Assembly (NCBI GenBank): GCA_036245805.1
Contig: BTRK01000002.1
Coordinates: 20,763,067 to 20,827,066, forward strand
Source: Pristionchus mayeri
Taxonomy: Eukaryota; Nematoda; Chromadorea; Rhabditida; Neodiplogasteridae
Direction of reading: 5' to 3'
DNA: 64,000 bases
The notes beneath the pieces were generated by a model. That model ran no database searches, had not been told where the DNA came from, and worked only from the letters and a program-made list of their open reading frames with translations. Positions within the stretch are counted from its first letter, which is position 1. Every line of letters begins with the position of its first letter. Positions 34,282-48,200 of this stretch are shown here, piece after piece. Made by a program: the position numbers and the translations under genes.

Positions 34282-37200
34282 ATGGGACGCAAAGGAAAGA
34301 ACACATTTCAAGTAAGTGTGATTATTTGTTAATGGATCTTATTCGGAGATCATTATAATAGTTACTGAACTATGCTGTATCTCTTTGCCTTCAAAATTCG
34401 TCCGCTTTATTGTATGAGGCTGGGAAAGGTAGATTTAAAGTTAAGGGATACAAGCTACCATTGAAGTATTTTCATCAAGATAAATCATTTTCAGCATATA
34501 AGTTTTACCAAACGCGTGGAAAAAGTTGGCGGAGATGCAGCCAAATGGGGTGCGAAGTTAGCGAAAGCTTCCGAAGAAACGGACAGCTTCCTAATCGACG
34601 AATTGACGAAATGGAATGACAAGGATCACGGGCAGGACTATGGTATGTTCAGAGTCCTGCAGCACTTTCAAATAATATTATTCAGCCGATTTCATCAATG
34701 ACCTGCCTATGGTCGAGATGCAGACTTGCGCACAGTTACTGCACAAGAGAGATACGATTATGACTGTGATACTAGATCACATGAGAAGAGAGGTTCTAGT
34801 GGCTCCTTCTCTTCGTTCAAATCTTTCCATATATACACTTCTGCAACGTTTAGATGATTGTGATTTGCAGAATACAACTGCACGTCTTGCATTGGTGGAG
34901 ATTCTAATGGGTGCCCTTCGTGACTATCGTGAATCATTGGACGACTTCGTCTATCCTTCTCTCGAAGCACTCATCCGAATGGCTGAGAACAACTCTCAGG
35001 TACTTTCATCTCACCTTCTTCAGATTGCAGTGGATGCCATATATCAATAGATTGGGCACTTAAGGGCGTATACATGAAGAAGGGTTCGGCTGGTGATTCT
35101 TCAGAAGAAGTAAAGATTCTCGAAGCCATTTTCCTCGCCATTACTCTCATCAATCGACTCCATTCTGAGCTATTGTTAAAGAACTACAAAAAGACATACA
35201 GGTATAAGTCGGGACGCTTCAATTCGAAATGAGAGTGAATTATTTGCAGTTTATTCCTCCCTCTTCTTGGTGCTTCTCACTATTATCTCCGTCGCTTCTC
35301 TTCCGAATCTCTCTCTGTTCTTCTCAGGAAAATGCCCAAGTTGGAGAAATTGGCGACTCTCGCTCTCAACAATGTATCTCATCTTTGCACATCTATCCTC
35401 TTTCCAAATACACAATATATATTTTCTTCTTCAATTGCGACGTGTATTTTTATATAATAATATAATGAGGTGGCCGTTGAGGTGGAGGGGGAGAAACTGG
35501 AGGACGGAATTTCCCTGCTCTTCTTCTACACACTCAGAGGAACGAACAAGCAGCTGCACTCGAGGGCTACCCAGGTAATCATCAATCCTTATCTCACTTA
35601 TCCCTCATCCACTGTCGGGTTCTAGTCGAGAATCAAAAATAGTTATGTTATCTCATTCGACGTGATTCTTTTCAGAAATTGAAGCAGATCCTGCAAGGAA
35701 TCTTCGATGGATCATTGAGTGAGGAAGTGCACGAAGCATCCATTCGAGTTATGATGAAGACCATGGACTCACTCATCGGATTCGCACTCGCCAAAGAGTT
35801 GATGTCAGCTATTAAGACACTAATGGTCAGTGGGAATACCACAGTTGGAACTAGGGTCGGATAAGAACCAAAAAAGTGTCCTTCTTTCCATGTTCACAGT
35901 AGGTTCCCCAAGTGTCAAAAATGCTTCTGTGAAAGTTCTACAGAAGGATCCATTTGTTGGTTGTCATCCGGCGTAGTGTCCTCCGGTTGGATAGGTTTAG
36001 ATGGAATGATTGTGATGATGCTTGTTGAGGAGTGGTCGTCCTCGTGTGAGAGTGGAAGGGGGAGACTCGCAGGATGGAAGGTCATCTCGCACGTCGTCGA
36101 CAAGAGCAGGAAGATTAAAGAGTGAGCACTGATTCTCCCCCTCTGGCCAATCGATGGGATGGGGGTCATTGCAGAGATCCCTCTGATATCTCCCTCCCCC
36201 TTCTCAATGGATTCGAAGAGACAATGAGTGCGGATAAGGAGAACGCCAATGAGTATGCACTACTCATCCCAGAGGTGGGCTAGTCAGGAGTGTCCATGAG
36301 ATGGGGGAAGGGTTGCAGTTGGCTCTCTCCCTGTGGAATGATTGTGCTCTCACCACTCCCTTCATCTCATTCATCTCATCTCTCGTTGATTGGATCGATA
36401 ATCCGATAGGGTTGCTTCGTGGTCTTCGACAGATGGAGAGATTCGAGATGCAGCTCATGCCTATACTCGCCAAGATTGCCAATGCAGAGGTAGAGGGACT
36501 CGCCTAGTCAGCACATTAAATACTTAGTGACCATTAGAAGTACTACTCACTATGTTGAGGTGGAATCAACGAATTCTCTTTCCCCTTCCACCTTCTCTCT
36601 TTATGCCGATATCTGTGAAGAGAGAAGACCTCTCACTGAAAGCTGGAAGGGAGGCAAGGACTACATTTAATTCAAATGCATTGATTTCGTATTTTGAGGC
36701 GCAAGAAGTACTTTCTTCAACACATGTGATCACTTGGCCGTCAAGAGATGGGTATGGACTCTTTCCTTTCAGACCTCTTCCGATTGGATCTCTCCATGTA
36801 CGTCTCTCGCTTTGCAGATCTCTTCTCGTATCTCATCTATCTCTTCGATGGAAGAGAAGGAGATCTTGGCTCAGTTGTTGGTAGTCTGGCCATGGATGCA
36901 CTCTTCCTTCGAGACTCCCAAGGGTAAGAGAGAGATTGGTCCTTAGAATTGAGATCAGATCTCCCGAGTTGAATCTTTAACATTTATTGTTCGTCTTGAT
37001 AGGAGTGGAGATTCTATCATGGATCGGGACTGAAATGGAGAAAGAGAAGGCAGATTCACAGTTGATACTCGTTGCCGTAACTTCTCTCTTCATTATCGAC
37101 CCTAATATAATCAAAGGAATAGAGAAAGACGGGATATTCTCATTCGTTCGGTCAGTTCCTCTTTTACTATTCTCTGTGAAGTGTTGAACGATATGGGAGG

Positions 37201-40200
37201 AGATAGAGCTACCTGTTGCTCATCGTGTATAGGAGGAGGGGCAATGAGTGAGATTGAAAGCGGATTGCAGGAGGAATGATTCATCCGATGCTTCCATTCG
37301 AGTGCTGTGGCTGTGGTTGAGAGCGAGAGACGAATGGAAGGACGAGCAGGAGGCCGAACAATTGTGCAGTCTGTTGGGAGAGGTAGGAAGGGAAGGAGGC
37401 AGTCCCTCAATCCACTCCATCAGTCTCTTCTCTCTGGTCGAAGCAGTGTTCGCAAGGCCATTCTCGAGTGTCTCGCTCCCTTCCAATTCACCCTTCCCGA
37501 GGATGCAGATGGAAACACTGTCAGTTATACTATTTGAATATGTACATAATCAATTGGCACGAGAATCTTCTGATCACGTTGAGTTGTTTTTTAATTGTTT
37601 GTAGGAATCGGAGTCAGCCTTCTCCATCCTTCTGTCTGCAGAGAGGGAAGAACATGATCTAGGAGGGTACAGAAAGAGAGTCATGTACGTTTAATAGCAC
37701 TCTCTTCTCTCTCCACTCTCTTCTTCTATAATGTAGACTGGCCAATGTGGTGCAGGTACCTCCGTAAGCTGTCCTTCCCCCATCACAAGCGATTCGTGCC
37801 TCAGTCCATTCTGGAGATCGCTGAACGAGTTTGTTCCCCCTTTATTCTCTTACTGTGTCCTTTTGAAAGAGATGCCCCCGTTTAGATGATTGTGCGTGTG
37901 CAGATATCTCAGCTGATGGAGAGGTTCACTCCTCTTTGGAAGGAGGTGAGGACATACTCATACACTACTCATTCCCTCTCCATATCAACGGAACTAATAT
38001 TAAGATGCACGAGATAATTGGTTCCTTTGCCCGTGGCCAATCACCCGATGAATTCTGGAGGATAATGGGGGCAGCTCTCACCATGGCTGGAGAGGGAATC
38101 AGGAAACGTGAGGGAACCACTATATACTTTACCACAGCCTCAGATATTCAACTTATCGTTGTTGTTTCATCTTTGATCTTTATTCCCTAAAGATCAAACA
38201 TTAAAAAGTAATCTCTGAGGAGATATATATCAGCATGATAGTACTTGTATGGTGAGAGGACCTCTCGTGTTTGACGGTTATCGTTTCTTCGTTTCATGAT
38301 ATCTCCCAGTGCTCGATCGATGAGAGAGAGAGAATGTGGAATGAAGAGATGGTAACCGGAAGTGTGCACTCTCCCCATTCCTCCATTATACCGATAATGC
38401 AACCATTTGAGAGAGGGAGAGTGCAGTGCAGTCGTGGTACTCCCACATTGTAAATTTCGCCCATGAATTGACGGTGAGTTAGTATTCGAGTTGAGAGAGA
38501 GAGGGGGGAGTAGGAGGAAGAGCGTGGATTGCAGGTGGACATGGTCTCTTTCCGAGTGCAGATATTCAAACTGCTTGCTACGATGCCCGAAGTGGCAGAG
38601 AAGAGGGCGAGGATTGTGACACCCATCATCATGGACATCTACAAGTGAGGAGGAGGGAGGAGCAGTGGAGAGAGAGAGGGTTGCAGACACGATTGGTTGC
38701 GAGAGGAAGAGGGCGTAGTGGAAGAGGAAGAAGGAGAGGAGAAAGAGGAGGTTGATGAGAAGGAGGAGAGGGTCTCACTGGGAGGCAAGAGACTGGGAAA
38801 GAGGGCGGCAGTGCAAAGTCTCTCTGCTGGATTGGAGGTAAGCCGAATTGACGGAGGAACAAATTTCGCCCTCTGCATTTCAGTTGTTCTCCAAATTCTC
38901 GAATCTTAAGTCGATCAGTGGAGGGAAGGAATTCAGAGAAATGCTTGATGAGGTGAGGATATTGTTGAATGAAACTGTATTTGCATGGTGATCTCGGTAG
39001 TTATTAGTGTTCTCCTTGGGGGAAGAAGATGCTTTCCTTTGAGTTGCTCCTCTCTGTGGAGATGCAGATTCCCGCCCTTTCCTGTCTCTTCGCATACAGG
39101 AACAAGGCTCTCCTCCCATACAGGTACTCCCCCCCCACCACCACCACCACCACCACCACCACCACCACCACCACCACCACTCCTTCTAACCATTCCCATC
39201 CAAAGAGAAGTCGATAGCACTTTAACATCACTACTACTATCACTGTCTATTCTCAGGGAGAATCTGGAACGACTGTGCAGCGACAAGTCATTCCGAGAAG
39301 AGATCACTCTATTCACACTCGACGAGGATAATTGTGTCGTCGACGAGGCCCATCGACCACACGTCATCCCCGTATTCCTGAGGTGAGGAGAGGGGGGGGG
39401 GCTGTCTCCTCATCGATCCTCTCAGGATCGTGCTGGGAATGTTGAAGTCTAAGCAGCCAGTGCACACTCAGAGGAGAGGAGCTCTCCTGGGGGCAATCGC
39501 TGGATGCAGATCGGAGGAGGTGAGGAAGGGGGGGGGGGTGTACTGACTGGGAAGGATAATTCAGATCTCCATCTTCATCTCCATTCTCTTTGCCCCCGTC
39601 ATCCCCATGATCGGTACTCATTTTTATTTTAAATATAATGGCAAATTCTCGAAACCGGTATACTGTCGCATATGTGTGATGACGCGAAATTGTTAGGATA
39701 TGATTGAAGCTCCGAAATGTATTAAACATGAGCTTAAACTATTTAAAATTACCTAATAATAATAATGATTGTTAAGGGAATAGTTCGGAGGATCCTCTAC
39801 TGGAGAAGGTGCGATTGGATGTGAAGGAGCAGATTGAGAAGATGTCACTGGAGAGGACTGGATGGTGAGTGGGGGAATGAAGGAACTAGGGGAAGAAGAA
39901 GTGAAGGAGAAGGAGGACGAGTGAAGAGAGGAAGGGAACAGAGATGCTCCCATTGCACACTTCCCTTTCTTGGAGAGAGAGAGGGACTCGTTGTGGACAG
40001 GGATCTCCAGCTAGGGGCCAGTCTATCAACCAATCCATTCGACAGTCACACACGATGGGATTACCCTGAGAGAAAGAGTAGCAGAATAAAAAGAAGAGGA
40101 GAGGGTACTCACTCTTAACGAGATACTCTGAAGTACGGTAGCTTGTCGATTTAGTATCGGGGAAGGAGTGTAAGTGAAAGGGTTGAGGAAAGATATCAGA

Positions 40201-42254
40201 TTGTTGTCGAGGTTGAGAGAAAGGCGCTTGAATTGAGTGAGTTTTAGAAAGGTGATGGAGTGAATACTCTCGATCACCTGTATGGATGTAAGAGTGTCGA
40301 ATATGGCTGGTTGGAAGGAGGTGATATTGGTGCGAGTGATGGAGAGATCGAAGTCGAATCCACGCAGTCCACGCAAGGATCCAGTGCCAATCTGAAGATT
40401 GAGAGAGAAAGGGGGAATTGAATGGAGTGAGGAGTACCTCTACCAGTCGATCCCCTGTGATGGAGAGACTGCGAAGGAAGCGGAGATCAGCCAGAGACAA
40501 CTCGTCCAGAAGGATGGGATCATTGATTTGGATGGCCAATCGATGGAGAGGAGGAAGAGAAGAAAGAAGGGCAGAGAGGTTGTAGTTAGTGACTCCCAGA
40601 GGAAGATGAGTCAACTGAAGGAGACTCGATGAGAGGAAGACTGGAGAATGAAGAAGAACTCACTTCGAGGGACTGTAGAGATGATAGTTGAGTGAAGGAA
40701 CGGGGATTGGGGAGAGAGAGCAGGGAAGGAAGGTTGTTGAGAGAAAGAGATTTGAGCTGAATACTTGCATCGTTAAAGGCATGGACTGGGGAGGTGAATT
40801 GAACTCACACGATGGAGTTGAGTGAGATGAGTATCACTGAAGGAATGAAGGGGATTGGAAGATAGATCGAGGGTTTCGAGAGTGGATAGATTAGTGAATA
40901 GACGATCATGGAGAGTGGAGAGAGAATTGGAAGAGAGATTGAGAGAACGGAGACGGGGAAGAGAATCGAGTTGGGATGAATCCATCTCAGTGATTTTGTT
41001 GCTAAGAAAATCAATATTTAAATGAGAGAATGGGAAGGAAACCTGCTGAAATCAAGTGAAACCAGTTCCGGAGAGTCAAATTTGGGTATGGAGAAGAGGC
41101 CAGTGGATGCGAGATTAACTGAGAGAATTCCCTCAGACAAAGCCTGTTGAGGAGTGATTGGGGAAATAGTGAGGGGAAGGGAAGGAAGAGGAAGGATCAC
41201 CTTGAATGAATTGGGATGCCAACTGGAGAAGGGATTGCGAGAGAGATCGAGATACTCGAGACGAGAGAGAGAGGAGAATGCCTCCTCTTCCAGAGAATGA
41301 ATACGGTTGCCTGAAATACTTACTCTTCCATCTCCCTCTGATAGGGAATGCACCTGCTAGGACAAGTGTACGCAGATTAGAGAGATTGACGAATTGAAGA
41401 GCATCCACCGATGTGATGGAATTGTCGGAGAGATGGAGAGACGAGAGAGAATCAGACGCACTCCGAATACCCTGAGAGAGGAGGAAAGGGATGGGAGTAG
41501 AGGAGGAGAGGGAGGACTCACCTCCACGGGGATAGAGACCAGCTGGTTGGCATTCAAGCGAAGCTCGTTGACGTTGTTAGTGCCTAGAACTTGTGGATGG
41601 AGAGAGACTAGGGCATTGTGAGAGAGATCGAGGAGGGAGAGAGATCTCTGATGGGAGAAGGTGCCCTTCCTGATGAGACGGAGATGGTTGTGAGAGAGAT
41701 GAATGGAAGAGAGAGAAGGGACGGAGGAGAAAGCAGCAGAATGGATGGAGAGGAGTTGATTGTGGGAGAGAGAGAGGGAGGAGAGGGAATGAGCTCCCTC
41801 CAGAAGATCCTCCTCCACTGTCTGCAGTTGATTGTGAGAGAGGGAGAGACGATGGAGAGACGACTTGAGACACGAGAGTTCAACACTGAGAAGGACGAGG
41901 TATTGTGGAGAGGGAGGGGGAGAGACCTAGAGAGGGCGTTGTGAGAGAGATCGAGGACGTCCACGCGAGGAAGAGATGTGAAGATGGAACAAGAAAAGAG
42001 TTTGAGACGATTGTGAGAGAGATCCAAGTGACCGATGCGACGAACCTGAGGGGGGGGGGTAGAAGAGGAGAGAGGAGAGAGAAGGAGACTGACCTCGTAG
42101 AGAGCGTCGCTCTCTAGGTGTTCCAGTTGATTGTGAGAGAGGAGAAGATGATCGAGACTAGAGACATTGAAGAGACAACGGGAAGGAAGGAGACGGAGGG
42201 AATTGTGAGAGAGATCCAGTCGACGCATGTCGGAGATATGTGCAAGCCACTGAT

Positions 42255-42292
<38 letters not shown>

Positions 42293-45200
42293 AGGGAGGG
42301 GGACTCACCATCGGATGGAGCTGCTTGAGATCGTTGTGAGAAAGGAGAAGAGTCGATAGACGAAGCAACTGGAATGAGCTGTGAACCACGCAGTCACGAC
42401 GATGGGAGTGAAAAGGATGAAGAGGAACGAAGTTACTTCGAAAGTGTGCGATTTGATGGTGGGAATCCGATTCTTAGAGAGATCGAGATATCGTAGAGAG
42501 AAGGAAGAAGAGAAGGAACGATCGTCGATGGAGGAGATACGATTGGATGAGAGGAAGAGACGAGAAAGACGAGGCCATGGAGCAGTCGACTGAGGGATGA
42601 GAGAGGAGAAGAAGGGGGGGGGGGGGAGCTACCTGGGTGGGAAGAGTCTCGATCAGATTGGAATCGAGGATCAGAGTGTGCAGGGAAGTCTGTGCGATGA
42701 GAGCCTCCCTCGGAATCATCTTGAGTTGATTGTGCTGCAGAAGGAGAAGTGAGGGGGAGGGGGGGGGGGGGGTATACCTGGAGGAAGAGGGTGTCGATGG
42801 AAAGGAGAGTGGAGAAGGCAGAGGGGGAGAGGGAATGGATGAGATTGGAAGATAGATCGAGAAGAGAAAGAGAAGGAGAATGGGCGAAGAAAGGAGGGGA
42901 AGAGAGGGAAGAGAGACGGTTAGCTGCCAGATACAACTGAAGGAAGAAATGGAGGGAGGGAGAGGAGGAGGCACTCGCCTTCTCGAGATTGCCGATCCTC
43001 CAACTGGCAGATACTGAGTCGATCCTGTTCTTGCTCAGATCGAGTACCTTGAGTGAGGTCATCGACTGGAGGAGAAGAGAAGGGAGAGAGGAGAGATGAT
43101 TGTATGAGAGACTCAATTCTTCCAGTGAGTCCTTCAGAGCAGTGAGAGGGGCTACATCCAGTCTGGGTAGGGGATGGATTAGTAGATCTAGGGGATCTCC
43201 TCACTTGCTCAGTTTATTCCCATCTAATCTGAGTACTTGTAGTACTCTTAGATCAGCCAGTGCTTCAGGCACAGTGTGCATCTCATTCCATCCCAGATTG
43301 AGTGTCTTGAGTGCCTTCCCGATGTTCTCGAAGGTTCCCCGTCCAAGGGAAGTCACGCGGTTGTGGGAAAGATTCAGTTCTTTCACTGAACTCACTGTCG
43401 AGAAGATGTGAGGAGAGACTGCGTCGATCTAAAAGTCGCTATCTCAGACAATGGAAATAGGGAAACAATGATAAGACGTTTCGAACAAACGAAGTCGAAT
43501 AATGACGTTTCGAACAAAATTTTTCGAACTAGCTTCGTACATTTTTTTCAATTTAACTTATTGCGATTTTTATCATTAGATTATTCAGCTTGGTTTATTA
43601 CTTATTTGATAAATACATTACAAACAATTATTTTTAATCAAGCGGAAATAACCTCCAAAGTGGTGTGCGCCCTCACGAAAATTGTTCGAAACGTCCTAGT
43701 TCGTAGTGGATTGTTCCAAGTTGATTATTCCAAATTTCGAACAAACGTAATGTTAAGCACAAGCATAACAACTTCATTTTTTGCGAAATGTCTTATAACC
43801 ATGGGACTTCACCTCGTTATAACTCAGATCGAGAGTTGTGAACTTTCTAAAACTTCTGAATGAATCTTCATTGAGATAAGCAATCCGATTGTTTCTCAGA
43901 ATCAGCTTGATCTCACTGCTGATCATTATCTGAATTTAATTTTCTTCTCTTCAAGGGTGAGGTAGGCGCGAAAATAATACCTCGGGATTAAAGTCGGTCT
44001 TGAATATCCTATTTCCCTCTAAGTTGATCTCCTTGAGATCGGGTTGCTCGGCTAGAGCGAGGTACGGAATCTGGAGTGAGGGAAGGAGATTGTGGGTGGA
44101 GGGGGGAGAAGAAAGAGGGGACTGACCTCCGATAGGAGATTGGCAGTGAGGTCGATGATGGTGAGGGTGGAAGGAAGGGAGAGCTTCTCCAGAGAGACAA
44201 GTCTATTCGAGGAGAGAGAAAGGACTAGACAACGGAGATTGCGGAGACTACGAGTAGGAATCACTTCGATCTGCAATCATCAATTGATTGGTGGAAGAAG
44301 AGGGGAAAGGACTTGGTTGTCATCGAGATAGAGGAATCTAAGGGAGGTGAGAGTCGTCTCGTCGAATGCCTTGTTGCGAATGAGACTGATCCGATTGGAG
44401 GAGAGATCGAGAGTCTCCAGTTGGGAGAGGAGAGCGAAGGACCACGTGGGCAACTCAGTCAGATTGTTGGAAGAGACACGGAGGGTACGCAGAGAATCCT
44501 GAAGAGAAGACTGTACCCATCCCTCCCTCAATCACTCCGCCACCTTCTCCAATGGAGTCGGGGTGCACTAATTTGAAAAGGAAGAGCAGAGAATGGGATT
44601 GGGAGGGAGCTTTCTGTCTCCCTCTCCCATGCAAGACGAGAGACTAGCTGATCCCATAATTGAGTCGTGTGAATTATTTATGGGACAAGTTGGTTGGTAA
44701 GGGGACTAATAGTGGAATGTGGATGATGGAAAGAGGAAGAGGAAGAGAGTGACCTCCAGTCCTCTGAACGCATTTGCACTGATGGATCGTAGTCCATTGT
44801 GGGAGAGATGGAGAGAGAGAATATCTGCCGTCCCGAAGGAATCGGGGCCGATCGTGTGCAGATTCTCCCCCTGGAATGGAAACTCCTCTGATTGTGAGAG
44901 AGAAGGATAGAATAGCAATATTGAAACATTTCGAAGGAAACAATTGACTAATGAAACACGAGACGCGGAATGCAACGTTCCGGATCGTGGCGTAGGACAT
45001 ATTTTTATAATCGAATATTACTTGTATTCTGAGAGTGATGGGAGTATCGGGAGGGAGGGAGGGTATTCCACCCAGTCTCGCTCCATTGCATTCGATGACG
45101 ATGGAATCGTCATCGGGGAGGCATGAACAGGAGGAGAGAGAGGAAGAGGAAGAATCCACTCTTAATTACTATATTCGCATGATTCAGCCGGTTACATTCA

Positions 45201-48200
45201 AGAGCTTTTATAGAATCAAAGTTGTAGTTATTGCCCTCCTTTGGGCGAAGTTTTTGGTGCAGGGAAGAGATAAAGAGGAGTCGGGTTTCCACTCGTGTGC
45301 ACCCTTCACCTTCCACTCCTTTTGCTTATCGGAGAGAAGGAAGAGGAATCAGTGATGGCTACTCAGAGGAAAGAACTGACCGGCAGGGATTGGAGTTGAC
45401 TACGAAGGAAGTTGAGAGGGGAATGTGGAGGAAGAGAAGGAGAAGACGATGAAGGGAAGGCATTTGATGACAGGGGGAGACTCCCACGGAGAGTGTTCCT
45501 CCGAGGGAGGAGGGATGGGGATGGAAGGAGAGGGGATACTAAGCGTGGACTTGTCTCTGCCTCGTGGAGGGAATGGAAGCAACTGTTGGAAGGAAGGGTA
45601 TGCCCCTCTGACGGCCAATGTTCTCGTAGGAGGGAGATTGATGGAAACAAGGAGTGGACAGACGGTGTTTAGACACACGGCGAACACTAGGGGTGAGGAA
45701 GAAGACCCTGAAAGAAGCAATGGAGTGCAGAGTGGTCGAGTCCCGCCCATTGGAGAGATCGGCCATTTTATGCGTGTGGAGAGAGATGCGAAGTAGTCTG
45801 ATTTACACTTGGTTAGAGGGATGAGGGAGTACATGAGGAGAGAGAGAGAGAGAGAGAGCGGTGTTTTAGAGGGGGAGGGAGGGAGTTGTGGATCAGATGA
45901 GAGAGGCAGACGAAATATGAGGAGCAATGATTATGATGGCATGGGAAGGAAGCAAGTGAATAATGAATGTTCTCGTAGGGCGATTGGACAGACGTCGAAG
46001 GTGGTTGTTCGACTGGCGACGTCGATGGGAGAGGCAGATCAGTCTCGGTTGTTCCGACTGCTGAGTGTGTCGGGAGTGCTGCTGGAAGTGGGAAGATCAC
46101 ACTTCCCTGCAAGGGCAATCAAACCATTGAGACACGCGATTGGAGAGGCATTCGTGCAGGTGAGAGAGGGGGGGGGGGGAGGGGCAGAAGGAAGGGGAGC
46201 ATTGCAGTTCTTCAAAGCATTCCCCTCTCGAGGAGTCACTGACAACGAATTGACTGTGCTGAGTAGACACTTCTTGCAAGTGGGATTGGAGACAGAGAAA
46301 ACTCCCCAAGGTAATGAGAGGGAGAGGGCTAAGGGGGAAGGAGTACTTGCAGATGTGATGGATGCGACTCTTCCCTCCTCGGCAGTGGCTGCTCCCCAGA
46401 TGGTCTCTAAACTGATCTCATCGTGGACTGCTCTGCCTGCTCTATGGGGACTGCTCAACCATGAGTGTGTGGAGACGAAGGAAGGGCAGAAGATGACTCC
46501 CTTCCAATTACTATGCTCCTCTCTACTTGTCTTCATGAAGGATAAGGTGAGTCAAGGGAGGGGGGAGAAGGAAGGGAATGAATGGGAATGCAGGAGATGG
46601 TCTCACTCGCACGGAAGGCATTCTCCAATCTACTCACTCTCGCCAATGAACCTCTTCTCATGGGACATCTCTCGCAGAAGGAACTACCCAAACTGCCCGG
46701 TACGATAGAGGAAGAGACAAATGGATATGATATCGTTCATTCCCATCATTCCTTCAGCCTCATCCAACATGGGAACTCGTCTGGTAGTGCAGCAACTTCC
46801 CTTCGTACTCGCATTCCTCCTCAATTCGATTGAGAAGAAGCAGGTGAGTCCCCCTCCTCCTCTCCCTTCTCACTTCATCATCCCTTCTCAGTTCTCGGAT
46901 GCTTCATCTGATCTGGAGATGCTGGCGCGTGTCTCTCCATTCATTCACTCTCCCTCTCACAGGGCACGATTCGCAACTGTGCTCATTAAACAGGCAAGCT
47001 TCCCTTCCCCTTCCTCTTCCTCTTCATGGGATGGTTCTCATCCATTGATTGGAGGCAGTTGATTCTCCTCGTGACATCCGTCTGCCTACAGTCCTCTCTG
47101 CACTCGCCAACTTCTCTTCGACTCTCGATAAACCGAGGATTCTCCTCAGGTAGATCACCCTCTTCTCTTCTCTCTAAATAGAATGGCACATTAATTGCAG
47201 ATCGTTGGCCCCTCTCTTCTCGGTAGTTTCTGTCCGTGAGAGCAGAGAAGCACTAGCCGGAGTTCTCAGGGGATTGGCTAAGAATGACATGATAAAGGGA
47301 GATCAACTACGGTAGGCACGAAGGGAAGGGAGGGGTGGTGGAAGGAGTTGTGTTGAGGTCTCTGTTGATGTCAGTGGCTGATTTGGATGCATGGGATAAG
47401 AGGAGAGTGGAAGAGGCAGACTATGAGAAGAGACATGCTGCATATCACGCAGTCGATGAGGTAAGAGGAGGCGGGGAGGGGCAGTGATAGTAATCCCCTC
47501 TCAGTACTTCGGTTCTTCGTCTCTCGTGGATGGAGACATGGCTGCTCTCATCGTGCACACTCACGTATTCGCAGTGAGAACAGTGAGTGGATGAGTGAAG
47601 GGAGGAAGGGAGATTTACCCCCTCGCAGGTCTCTGATGTCGCCCTTCGTGCTGCTGCTTCCGATTCACTACAAGCAACTATCAGGGCAATCGGGAAAGCG
47701 ACGATTGAGATGGAAGGAGTGGAGGGAGAAGAGAGAGGTCAGGAGAGAAGGAGGAGGAGAGGAGGAAGGGAATTGCAGAGGAGAGAGACGAGCGGATTGA
47801 ATTGATAGACAACCACATCACTCCTCTCATCGTGTATGGATTCGGACACAAGGAGCAGGTAAGGGAGAGGTGGAAGAAGGAGGGAGAGGGGGGGGGGGGC
47901 ATCATTCAATTATTATTGTAGAATATTCGTGATGAGATGATGCGGGCATTCTCGGTCATGGTCTCATCCTTCCCCTTCCATCCTAAGATTGGTCCATTGG
48001 GACTACTCAGATCAGGCGAGTCCCCCTCCCTCCTTCCTTCCACTATGGAATCACTCCTGTTCAGAGGACGACGAGACGGACTTCTTCACGAATATCGTGC
48101 ATATCCAGACTCATCGAAGACAACGAGCACTCATGAGATTGAGTGAATTGATCGAGGGGGAAAAGGTAGGGAAGGAGGAGTCTCCCTCTGATCCTCCTCC

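Noticed and set aside
39004..39367. Poly-Val/poly-Gly/poly-Pro frames
   Set aside because: Translations of the CAC microsatellite in a UTP20 intron, not protein.
45412..45796. Plus-strand open frames in the UTP20 host intron
   Set aside because: Purine-rich complement of the minus-strand LRR first exon and its upstream pyrimidine-rich flank; not in phase with UTP20.
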